A DNA stretch of 14,411 nucleotides, taken from assembly GCA_964600045.1 (NCBI GenBank), contig CAZRHS010000037.1, positions 1 to 14,411 of the forward strand. Reading direction: 5' to 3'. Position 1 is the stretch's first letter. Each line of letters opens with the position of its first letter. Below, piece by piece: positions 1 through 5,876 of the stretch. A program made the translations under genes and the position numbers. The notes beneath the pieces were generated by a model that had not been told where the DNA came from, made no database searches, and worked only from the letters and a program-made list of their open reading frames with translations. This stretch comes from Phil1 sp964600045 (GTDB lineage: Bacteria > Bacillota > Clostridia > Christensenellales > CAG-138).

Positions 1-1
1 A

Positions 2-1924
2 TCAGTTTATCCTTTTGCCTGCGGAGAAGCCGTCCCTCTCGTAGGCCTTGCTCATGTTGTTAAGCTTGTTCACGAATTCCTCGTTTGTTTCCGTGCGCTC
101 CATCATGGCTATAAGCTGCTCTGTCGCGTCCGTCTGGCTGCCGGTGGCAAGCGTTTTGCGCATGTTGTAAACGGCCTCCTGCTCGGCCTTGCTCAGAAGA
201 AGCTCCTCTTTCCTGGTGCCGGATTTATAAATATCTATGGCGGGGAATATGCGCTTTTCGCTAAGCTTTCGGTCAAGATGAATTTCCATGTTGCCCGTGC
301 CCTTGAATTCCTCGTAAACTATATCGTCCATCCTGCTGCCGGTTTCTATAAGGGCGGTAGCGATTATGGTAAGGCTGCCGCCGTTTTCTATGTTTCTCGC
401 GGCGCCGAAGAAACGCTTGGGCTTATGCAGCGCTCCCGGGTCCATACCGCCGGAAAGCGTGCGCCCGGTTGCGGGGATTGTTACGTTATATGCCCTTGCA
501 AGCCTTGTAATGGAGTCCAGAAGAACCACAACGTCCTTGCCCTGCTCAACAAGCCTCATCGCGCGCTCCTGAGTCATTTCCGCAACGCGGGTGTGATGCT
601 CGGGCAGCTCGTCAAACGTGGAATACAGCACCTCGCCCTTTATGGAGCGCTTCATGTCCGTAACTTCCTCGGGTCGCTCGTCTATAAGCAGCACTATAAG
701 GTGCACGTCCGGATAATTTGTTGAAATGCCGTGGGCAATATTTTTAAGCAGGGTTGTTTTGCCGGACTTGGGCTGGCTTACTATCATGCCGCGCTGGCCC
801 TTGCCGATGGGCGCTATAAGGTCGATAAGCCTTATCGCAAGGTTTTGATCATGGCCAAGTCCTTTTGATTCAAGCGTAAGCCTTTCGTTGGGGAAAATGG
901 GGATAAGCTCGTCAAACGGCCTTCTCTGCTGCGCCTTTTCGGGTTCGTCGCCGTTTATGGCGGTTATGTAAAGCAAAGCCAAAAACCTTTCGCCTTCCTT
1001 TGAAGGACGGGTCTTGCCTGTTACCATGTCGCCCGTTTTAAGGCCGAAGCGGCGAATCTGGGCTATTGAAACATATACGTCCTTTGTTCCGGGCAGATAG
1101 TTTTCGCTCCTAAGGAAGCCGTATCCGTCGGGCAGAACCTCAAGCACGCCCTCGCAGTCCCCGCAGGCACCGGCCTCAAGCATTTCGGAAATGGCAGGAG
1201 CGGGAGTGTTTGTATAATAGCCTTCCTGCTTCTGGCGGTACGCGTCGTCATGCATATCCATGCCGGAGGAGTAGCCGTCCTGGCGGGCGTAGGGATTTTG
1301 CTGATAACCGTCCTGACGGGCGTAGGGATTCTGCTGATAACTGTCCTGACGGGCGTAGGGATTTTGCTGGTAGCTGTCCTGGCGTGAATAGGGATTCTGC
1401 TGATAGCCGTCCTGCCTGTATGACGGGCGGGAATCGTAGCCCTGATTCTGATACCTGGGCGCGCCGTAGGGCTGCTGATAATTCTGCCTGGGCTGGCGGG
1501 AATCCTGATAGCCGCCGGGGGCCGTGTAACGGCGATTGTAGCCGGAGGATTGATAATCCTGCCTGGGCTGGCGATACGGCTGCTGATAGCGCTGGCGCTG
1601 ATCATATCCCGCGTCAAGCGGGGGAACCTGCTGCGCCGCGCCCTGCTGGGGCGCTTGCTGCTGAGCGGGAACGGCCTCGGCCTTTTCCTCCGCCGCCTGT
1701 TCGGGTGCGGGTGCCGCTACTGTCGCTGCTGCGGGAGCTGCCGGTGCGCTCTCCTGCTCGGGTTCGGCCGCCTCTTCAGGCTCGGCACTAACCTTGCTGC
1801 CGCCGTTCATAATAATATCCACAAGTTCACCCTTGCGGTATTTGGTAATGGACTTAACGCCCTGAAGCTTGGCGATCTCACGAAGATCGTTCAATGATTT
1901 TTCCAAAAGCTGCTCTCTTGTCAA
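2..1924 (-). CDS. rho: Transcription termination factor Rho with long disordered insertion
   Basis: Rho is the hexameric RNA-dependent ATPase/helicase that ends transcription in the cytoplasm. Numbered from the chosen TTG start (640 aa), residues about 3-40 form the Rho N-terminal helical domain. Residues about 45-245 are a low-complexity insertion, first A/P/E/Q-rich and then Y/Q/N/R-rich. Residues about 258-331 are the cold-shock-type RNA-binding domain (LPDGYGFLRS). The ATPase core follows, with Walker A SQPKSGKTT at 383-391, Walker B VVVLLDSITRLAR near 465-477 and the Q/R-loop region SGGMDPGALHKPKRFFGAARN. The TTG at 1924 is preferred because AAAGGAG lies 7 nt upstream (1932-1938); a GTG at 1951 would put that site inside the coding sequence. 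The gene is complete, ending in TGA at 2-4. It is longer than the 420 or so residues of E. coli Rho because of the insertion. Identity is certain; the start is inferred. Confidence 0.97.
   Translation of the reverse strand: MTREQLLEKSLNDLREIAKLQGVKSITKYRKGELVDIIMNGGSKVSAEPEEAAEPEQESAPAAPAAATVAAPAPEQAAEEKAEAVPAQQQAPQQGAAQQVPPLDAGYDQRQRYQQPYRQPRQDYQSSGYNRRYTAPGGYQDSRQPRQNYQQPYGAPRYQNQGYDSRPSYRQDGYQQNPYSRQDSYQQNPYARQDSYQQNPYARQDGYQQNPYARQDGYSSGMDMHDDAYRQKQEGYYTNTPAPAISEMLEAGACGDCEGVLEVLPDGYGFLRSENYLPGTKDVYVSIAQIRRFGLKTGDMVTGKTRPSKEGERFLALLYITAINGDEPEKAQQRRPFDELIPIFPNERLTLESKGLGHDQNLAIRLIDLIAPIGKGQRGMIVSQPKSGKTTLLKNIAHGISTNYPDVHLIVLLIDERPEEVTDMKRSIKGEVLYSTFDELPEHHTRVAEMTQERAMRLVEQGKDVVVLLDSITRLARAYNVTIPATGRTLSGGMDPGALHKPKRFFGAARNIENGGSLTIIATALIETGSRMDDIVYEEFKGTGNMEIHLDRKLSEKRIFPAIDIYKSGTRKEELLLSKAEQEAVYNMRKTLATGSQTDATEQLIAMMERTETNEEFVNKLNNMSKAYERDGFSAGKRIN
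1283..1414 (-). repeat. 33-bp tandem repeat inside rho (four units)
   Basis: Four head-to-tail 33-bp units in frame with rho each encode an 11-residue unit of the form QD[GS]YQQNPY[AS]R. A degenerate fifth start (QDGYSSG) follows on the protein's C-terminal side, and looser Y/Q/R-rich text precedes them. The units differ at a few third-codon positions and at G/S and A/S, so they are not freshly duplicated copies. They lie in the disordered insertion between the N-terminal domain and the RNA-binding domain. Such a repeat can change copy number by slippage without breaking the frame. Confidence 0.95.
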
Positions 1925-2076
1925 AACGCTGCTCCTTTCATAAAGACACACAAAAAATTATAATCAAATTCCTAAATAAACACGGCTATGCCTTAAGGCA
2001 CTCTGTTTTCCTTATCTTTCGGGAATTAAATTGCGATGGTTTGGGGCTTTTTAACCGGATCTCAATCGTTACTGTA

Positions 2077-2106
2077 ATCTTATCGTTAAATATACGCGTT
2101 TGTCAA
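2077..2106 (-). promoter_or_regulatory. Predicted sigma-A promoter of rho
   Basis: On the minus strand a perfect -35 TTGACA (2106-2101) is followed after 18 nt by TAAGAT (2082-2077), which matches TATAAT at four of six positions. A start near 2070 would give rho an untranslated leader of about 145 nt before the TTG at 1924. The leader contains a GCCTTAAGGC palindrome but no fold I recognise. A 7-bp inverted repeat (2108-2114 / 2122-2128) lies just upstream of the -35 box. Confidence 0.6.
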
Positions 2107-2258
2107 GCGAAAACGTGTTAAGTTTTCGTGTATTTTTGCCGTAAACAGGGCATTGGCGGGTCACTTTTCGCAAATTGCGGCAAAGGCAACTTTTTATCGT
2201 CAAGTTTTACATAAATCGGTAATTATAAATTCAATATTAAAAATATATAAAATTATGC

Positions 2259-2287
2259 TTGAAATATAAGCCTGCATGCTTTATAAA
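2259..2287 (+). promoter_or_regulatory. Predicted sigma-A promoter of the ftsB-like/ppx unit
   Basis: TTGAAA at 2259-2264, a 17-nt spacer and TATAAA at 2282-2287 make a good vegetative promoter, five of six matches in each box. Transcription would start near 2294, giving a leader of about 55 nt before the ATG at 2349. Confidence 0.65.
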
Positions 2288-2348
2288 TATAAATAGAGTA
2301 TAAGGGCGGGTATACCCTGCACGGAATAAACACGAAAGGCGGACGAGC

Positions 2349-2630
2349 ATGAAGCGTAAACTTAAGGCGACACCTCGTTTTATAATGCTGCTTACACTTG
2401 TTTGTGTAATATTCGCGAGCGCCGTTTTCCTTTCGCAAAAGTCAAAGCTTGATGAAATCGCCGCTCAGCAGGCGGAGCTTGACGAGGAATATGCCGCTCT
2501 TCAGGCGGAGGAGCAGCGCCTTGAATACATGATTGAGTACGCGAAGAGCGACGAGTACAAGGTTCAGTACGCAAGAGAAAAGCTGGGGCTTGTGCTGCCG
2601 GGCGATATAAAGTTTGACATAACGGAGTAA
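2349..2630 (+). CDS. FtsB/DivIC-like septum formation initiator protein
   Basis: This is a 93-residue bitopic membrane protein of the septum formation initiator family (FtsB in Gram-negatives, DivIC in Gram-positives). The family works as part of the divisome with FtsL and FtsQ/DivIB. A short basic N-terminus (MKRKLKATPR) precedes one membrane segment at about 11-29, then a heptad-patterned acidic coiled coil at about 32-66. The C-terminus has the family motif AREKLGLVLPGDIKF (residues 75-89). Length and order fit the family. A GAAAGG-type ribosome binding site at 2334-2339 sits 9 nt before the ATG. It is followed by a hairpin and then by a ppx-like gene on the same strand. FtsL has a similar topology, but the C-terminal REKLGLV.PG motif favours FtsB/DivIC. 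Confidence 0.87.
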   Translation: MKRKLKATPRFIMLLTLVCVIFASAVFLSQKSKLDEIAAQQAELDEEYAALQAEEQRLEYMIEYAKSDEYKVQYAREKLGLVLPGDIKFDITE

Positions 2631-2634
2631 TAAC

Positions 2635-2657
2635 AAAGTGGCCACCGGCCACTTTTT
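2635..2657 (+). terminator. Hairpin between the ftsB-like and ppx-like genes, weak terminator
   Basis: A 9-bp perfect stem (2635-2643 with 2647-2655) closes a 3-nt loop and is followed by only a short T run (2653-2657). It lies 4 nt after the ftsB-like stop and before the ribosome binding site of the next gene. It may act as a partial terminator that lowers expression of the downstream gene. Confidence 0.55.
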
Positions 2658-2684
2658 AAGTTAAGGTTTTTTCGGAGGAGCGAA

Positions 2685-3542
2685 ATGCGAAAGAAAGCGG
2701 CTGTGGACATAGGCAGCAATTCCATAAGATATTTGGGGCCAAACGGAGAGAGAAGGCTTATTACAACGCGCCTTGCGGAAAATATAATATCCACGGGCAA
2801 GCTTAGCGACGCTTCGATAGAGCGCAGCATCAGCGCGCTTAAAAGCCTTTATGATCTGGCCCTGGAGCAGGATGCCGAGCCTTACGCCTATGCCACAAGC
2901 GCCGTTAGGGACGCGGAGGAGGAAAGCAGGGCTAAATTCCTTTCCCTTGCAAACGCCATTATGCCCGTTAGGGTGCTTTCGGGCGAGGAAGAGGCCACGT
3001 TTGCCCGCATAGGCGCAGGCATAGCGGATAAGCCGGACTGGGGACTTACGGATCTTGGCGGGGGATCGTGCCAGCTTGTGTCCGAAGGGTTCAGCATAAG
3101 CGCGCCTATGGGCTGCGTACGCGCGAAGGAGATTTGCGAAAAGAATTCGGACGGCTCCTATGAATCCATGAAAAACGCCGTGTTCTCCGCCTGCGTGGGG
3201 CTTTTTATGTTTCCGCGCATAAGAATCGCGGACTGGGTAGGCGTGGGCGGAACTATAACAACGCTTGCCGCCCTTTCTTTGGGACTTGAAAAATACGATG
3301 CGTCCGCCGTTGACGCATCCATTCTTACAATAGACAGAATCCGTCACCTTTCAAAAAGCCTTTACGAGGCGGGGGATGAGGCAAGAAGCCGCCACCCTCT
3401 TCTTATAAAGCGGCATGATGTTATAGTGCCCGGCACCCTTGTGCTGCTCTATGCCATGCAGGGCATGGGCATAAGGGAACTGCACCCCTGCAATGCCGAT
3501 GGGCTTGACGGATATTATAAATATGTGTGCCTGAATATGTGA
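2685..3542 (+). CDS. Ppx/GppA-family phosphatase
   Basis: This 285-residue protein belongs to the Ppx/GppA family (ASKHA fold), which hydrolyses inorganic polyphosphate or the 5'-phosphate of pppGpp. Visible motifs are the phosphate-1 loop VDIGSNSIR (7-15), ATSAVRDA (70-77), the acidic catalytic segment LSGEEEATF (98-106) and the phosphate-2 loop TDLGGGSCQL (122-131). A further glycine motif, VGVGGTITTLAAL, lies at 185-197. The length covers the two-lobed catalytic core only; the C-terminal HD-like domain of E. coli Ppx/GppA is missing, as in short homologues. GGAGG at 2674-2678 lies 6 nt before the ATG. It probably shares the promoter of the upstream ftsB-like gene, subject to the hairpin between them. 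The sequence cannot decide between polyphosphate and pppGpp as substrate. Confidence 0.9.
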   Translation: MRKKAAVDIGSNSIRYLGPNGERRLITTRLAENIISTGKLSDASIERSISALKSLYDLALEQDAEPYAYATSAVRDAEEESRAKFLSLANAIMPVRVLSGEEEATFARIGAGIADKPDWGLTDLGGGSCQLVSEGFSISAPMGCVRAKEICEKNSDGSYESMKNAVFSACVGLFMFPRIRIADWVGVGGTITTLAALSLGLEKYDASAVDASILTIDRIRHLSKSLYEAGDEARSRHPLLIKRHDVIVPGTLVLLYAMQGMGIRELHPCNADGLDGYYKYVCLNM

Positions 3543-3555
3543 AAGGGTTACAACA

Positions 3556-3582
3556 AAAGAAGCGGCCGCCGGCCGCTTCTTT
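3556..3582. terminator. Bidirectional terminator between convergent genes
   Basis: A 12-bp perfect stem (3556-3567 with 3571-3582) with a 3-nt loop lies between the stop of the ppx-like gene (3542) and the stop of the convergent gene (3594). T-rich sequence follows on the plus strand (TTCTTTCATATTG), and the minus strand reads TCTTTTGTTGT. Its core GGCCGCCGGCC is almost the same as that of the hairpin at 2635-2655. Confidence 0.8.
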
Positions 3583-3593
3583 CATATTGTTTG

Positions 3594-4454
3594 TTATTCG
3601 TCGTCTTCTTTATTAAGCTCGGCGTATTTCGCCCTTTCGCGATCCTCGCGGCGCTTTGCGTAGTAACCGTAAAGGAACATGGCCGCAAGGCCGCCTATAA
3701 GGCCGCCTATAAGCATGGACTTTGTATCCTTTGCGCCCGAAAGAAGAAGGCCCGCCACGCTGCCGAGCAGCACGAACGGCGCCCCGCCAAGGGCACTCCT
3801 GCGGTAGCTGTTAAGCGGAATGCGCTCAACAAGCCTTACGGGAACAAGCAGCGTGCAGCGGTAATCCTCGGCCTCCATATCGCCCAAAGGATAAATCTCA
3901 AGCTCCTGCGTGCCCTGATGATTGTAGCCGGACTTGGGGAACCAGGCATTGTAAATTTCCGACCAGCGCGCGGTTACGGCATCTATTGAGCCGCCCTCGC
4001 TTTCAAAATATGCATACCGGCCCTCGGGAGCGGATATGGTTTCAAAATCCTCGGGTATTTCCGTATCCTCCTCAACCTCAACGGCGACCCAGTAATCATA
4101 TCCCTTGGAAGTGAAGTTTGAGCATATACCCGCTATGTACTGCGCGTCCGCCTTCATAATGGATTTCATCTGCTCAATTGAGCCGTCCTCCTCAAGGCTT
4201 TTCATAAACGCGCGGGATTTTTCGCCCGTTGCGCCCTGCTTTGTGACTATGTGCGTGCGCTTGCCTATAAAGCGGCGCTCCTCGTATTTTCTAACGTTCT
4301 TCGCGCGCTGTATCTTCTTGTCCTTTTTGCCGTCGCCGTTTTCCTCGGCATTTTCGGCGTTTTCACTTACATCGGCTACGTTGGTAACCTCTGCTATCTC
4401 CGTGCTTTCGGTAAATTCGGCGTTTTCATTGTTATCGGTCTTTTTCGTTTCCAT
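3594..4454 (-). CDS. Membrane-anchored GyrI-like effector-binding domain protein
   Basis: This is a 286-residue protein of unknown role. Residues 1-45 are acidic and low in complexity (N/E/T-rich), and 46-66 are strongly basic. Residues about 58-207 resemble the GyrI-like/AraC effector-binding (SOUL-type) small-molecule-binding domain. The supporting text is DYWVAVEVEEDTEIPEDFETI, then EGRYAYFESEG, then IYNAWFPKSGYNHQGTQELEIYP, then CTLLVPV. Two hydrophobic segments follow at about 223-239 and 247-264, with a charged tail at 265-286. No helix-turn-helix is present, so it is not an AraC or MerR regulator. AGGAGGG lies about 10 nt upstream of the ATG, and a good promoter precedes it. The domain call rests on recognised sequence pattern. 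It may bind a drug-like or amphipathic ligand at the membrane, but that is inference. Confidence 0.72.
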   Translation of the reverse strand: METKKTDNNENAEFTESTEIAEVTNVADVSENAENAEENGDGKKDKKIQRAKNVRKYEERRFIGKRTHIVTKQGATGEKSRAFMKSLEEDGSIEQMKSIMKADAQYIAGICSNFTSKGYDYWVAVEVEEDTEIPEDFETISAPEGRYAYFESEGGSIDAVTARWSEIYNAWFPKSGYNHQGTQELEIYPLGDMEAEDYRCTLLVPVRLVERIPLNSYRRSALGGAPFVLLGSVAGLLLSGAKDTKSMLIGGLIGGLAAMFLYGYYAKRREDRERAKYAELNKEDDE

Positions 4455-4507
4455 ATCGAAAAGCCCTCCTATAGGGTGAATTACTTAGCTTTCGTAAGTT
4501 ATATTGG

Positions 4508-4536
4508 ATTATATACTATCTTGCTTTTTCAGGCAA
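4508..4536 (-). promoter_or_regulatory. Predicted promoter of the GyrI-like gene
   Basis: On the minus strand TTGCCT (4536-4531), a 17-nt spacer and a perfect TATAAT (4513-4508) lie downstream of the queG-like terminator. The start would be near 4501, about 47 nt before the ATG at 4454. The gene is therefore probably transcribed independently of its upstream neighbour. Confidence 0.68.
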
Positions 4537-4541
4537 TCTCC

Positions 4542-4579
4542 AAAAAGAATAATCGGTTCGGCGTTTCCACCGAACCGGT
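4542..4579 (-). terminator. Terminator downstream of the queG-like gene
   Basis: An 8-bp perfect stem (4554-4561 with 4570-4577, extendable by a G-U and an A-T pair) has an 8-nt loop. It is followed on the minus strand by a T-rich run, TTATTCTTTTTG. It lies about 150 nt after the queG-like stop. The 4580-4731 stretch before it shows nothing I recognise beyond a repeated ACAAAAGT. Confidence 0.6.
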
Positions 4580-4731
4580 AATCCTGTTGTTTGCTCTTTT
4601 GAAAGGTTGCTCTCTCTTTCTGGTTAGTATTATAGAGCATGCGGGGATAAAAAGCATCACAAAAGTATTACAAAAGTCTCAAACTTTGATTATATTTTGA
4701 TTAAGTTAAAAGGCTTATTCGGCAAAAATTG

Positions 4732-5670
4732 TTAAATTCCGCCGAAATATTGATTAACGGCCCATTCCGCCGCCTCCCTGACGGGGTCAATGGGGGAGGA
4801 AAGGCAGGCGCGAATCTCGTTTTCATAAAGCCCCTCGCGCGCGGCAAACGCTATTGCCTCCATTGTAAGGCGGCCGCGCCCGGTTATGTTCTTTCCGGCG
4901 ATAAGCCTTGCGGCCTTCGTATCGCCCTCGATAAGCTGCTTCAGATCAAACGCGCGCATCATATCCGCGCCGGGTTCAATATGCTTAAGATGGGCATTCC
5001 TCGGGCATACGCTCTGGCATACCTCGCAGCCCAGAAACGTTTGCTGCTTAAGGCGAATCTCGTCCGTGTAGCCCGAATTCATAATATATCGCATGCAGCG
5101 GCGAACGTTTAAGCCGCTTTCGGTTATCGCTCCCATGGGGCAGGCATTTATGCAGGCGGTGCAGCCCTCGGGGCAGATAGGCTCCGCCTTTGGAACGGTA
5201 AAGCGAATTTCCTCCGCAGGGGAATATAATACCATCGTTTCAAGCACAATTCTTGTGCCGTAGGGATAAATGCTTAAAAGCCCGTTTTTGCCCTGATACC
5301 CGATTCCGTTCGCAAGGCACAGCGCGCGCGCCGGAAGAAAACACCGCTCTATGCATAATCCTTCATTTTTAAGCTCGCTTTCAACATCCTTCGCCGCGTG
5401 GTATGCCATGTTGCTCGCGGCATAATAGGGGCTTAATCTTTCCCCGTTTTTATAGGGATTGTATGCCCAAATCAGTAACACGGCGCACGAAACACCCGGG
5501 TATGCCGAAACAAGATCGTAGGGCATGCCGGAATCGGTTCCGTATAACGATGAATATTTATGCCATTCGTCAAGCTGCTGCAATTTTAGGATGAGCATAC
5601 CTGCAAAACCGTGCTTTTTTGCGCAGGTGTATATTTTGTAATCAATGCCTGTTTTTGACGTCTCTTCCAT
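4732..5670 (-). CDS. QueG-like double-cluster 4Fe-4S protein (epoxyqueuosine reductase family)
   Basis: This 312-residue cytoplasmic protein belongs to the family of QueG, the cobalamin- and [4Fe-4S]-dependent enzyme that reduces epoxyqueuosine in tRNA. Family signs are the RALCLANGIGYQGKNGLLS segment (115-133), the first cluster CPEGCTACINACPMGAI (C166, C170, C173, C177), RRCMRYI (190-196) and the second cluster LGCEVCQSVCPRN (C215, C218, C222). The tail DPVREAAEWA (295-304) resembles the family's C-terminal end. The first cluster has spacing C-x3-C-x2-C-x3-C, one residue more than the usual CGxCxxC. The family's VDTGP stretch, which carries the catalytic aspartate, reads IERCF here by my alignment. 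It is shorter than many QueG proteins. It could be true QueG of a divergent clade or a related Fe-S reductase. No Shine-Dalgarno precedes the ATG (see findings). Confidence 0.75.
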   Translation of the reverse strand: MEETSKTGIDYKIYTCAKKHGFAGMLILKLQQLDEWHKYSSLYGTDSGMPYDLVSAYPGVSCAVLLIWAYNPYKNGERLSPYYAASNMAYHAAKDVESELKNEGLCIERCFLPARALCLANGIGYQGKNGLLSIYPYGTRIVLETMVLYSPAEEIRFTVPKAEPICPEGCTACINACPMGAITESGLNVRRCMRYIMNSGYTDEIRLKQQTFLGCEVCQSVCPRNAHLKHIEPGADMMRAFDLKQLIEGDTKAARLIAGKNITGRGRLTMEAIAFAAREGLYENEIRACLSSPIDPVREAAEWAVNQYFGGI

Positions 5671-5677
5671 GGGGGTG

Positions 5678-5686
5678 AGTATATCA
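5678..5686 (-). promoter_or_regulatory. Extended -10 element of the queG-like gene, probably leaderless
   Basis: On the minus strand TGATATACT (5686-5678) is an extended -10 element. Only 7 nt separate it from the ATG at 5670, so transcription would begin at or next to the start codon. No convincing -35 box is seen, and the 7-nt gap is C-rich with no ribosome binding site. A second possible -10 (TATACT) lies further upstream, near 5702-5707. Confidence 0.45.
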
Positions 5687-5768
5687 CAGTTAAGAGGTAA
5701 AGTATAGTAAACTCAGCAAAAGTTAAAAAACTAACGAGAATAAAGTACTACACGACTATAAAAATATA

Positions 5769-5777
5769 TGATATAAT
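5769..5777 (+). promoter_or_regulatory. Extended -10 promoter of the rnf operon
   Basis: TGATATAAT (5769-5777) combines the TG extension with a perfect -10 hexamer. The -35 region at the usual distance is weak (TACACG at 5749-5754), which is common for extended -10 promoters. Transcription would start near 5784. The 93-nt leader up to 5876 contains a small CGAA/TTCG hairpin and no clear operator; I found no Rex-type palindrome. Confidence 0.6.
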
Positions 5778-5876
5778 GTCGCGAGTGAAGCAATGATGTG
5801 ACGAAACACGTTCGCATGCATTTTGCATTTTTATCAACAACATAATCCGCAACAATTTGAAAGGCAGGTGCTTTGT

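Larger units (their letters stand above)
1925..2348. other. Divergent intergenic region between rho and the ftsB-like gene
   Basis: This 424-bp stretch has no gene. It holds the rho leader and promoter on the left and the promoter and leader of the ftsB-like gene on the right. Between the two -35 boxes (2107-2258) it is AT-rich with several inverted repeats: CGAAAAC/GTTTTCG at 2108-2128, the odd palindrome CGCAAATTGCG at 2169-2179, and TTTGCCG (2135-2141) facing CGGCAAA (2178-2184). Open frames across it are short and lack ribosome binding sites. Confidence 0.7.

Noticed and set aside
1283..1414. Regular 33-bp repeats as a possible CRISPR array
   Set aside because: Units are directly adjacent without spacers, in frame with rho, and encode a periodic peptide.
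1210..1791. Long plus-strand open frame (about 190 codons) opposite the rho insertion
   Set aside because: It is antisense to the repetitive Q/Y/P-rich part of rho. Its translation is R/G/D-rich low complexity with no family resemblance.
4607..4640. Possible plus-strand promoter (TTGCTC ... TATTAT)
   Set aside because: The spacer is only about 15 nt and any transcript would run antisense to the queG-like gene, with no plus-strand gene before 5877.
5690..5876. Redox-regulator (Rex-type) operator in the rnf upstream region
   Set aside because: I looked for a TTGT...ACAA-type palindrome around the promoter and did not find one.
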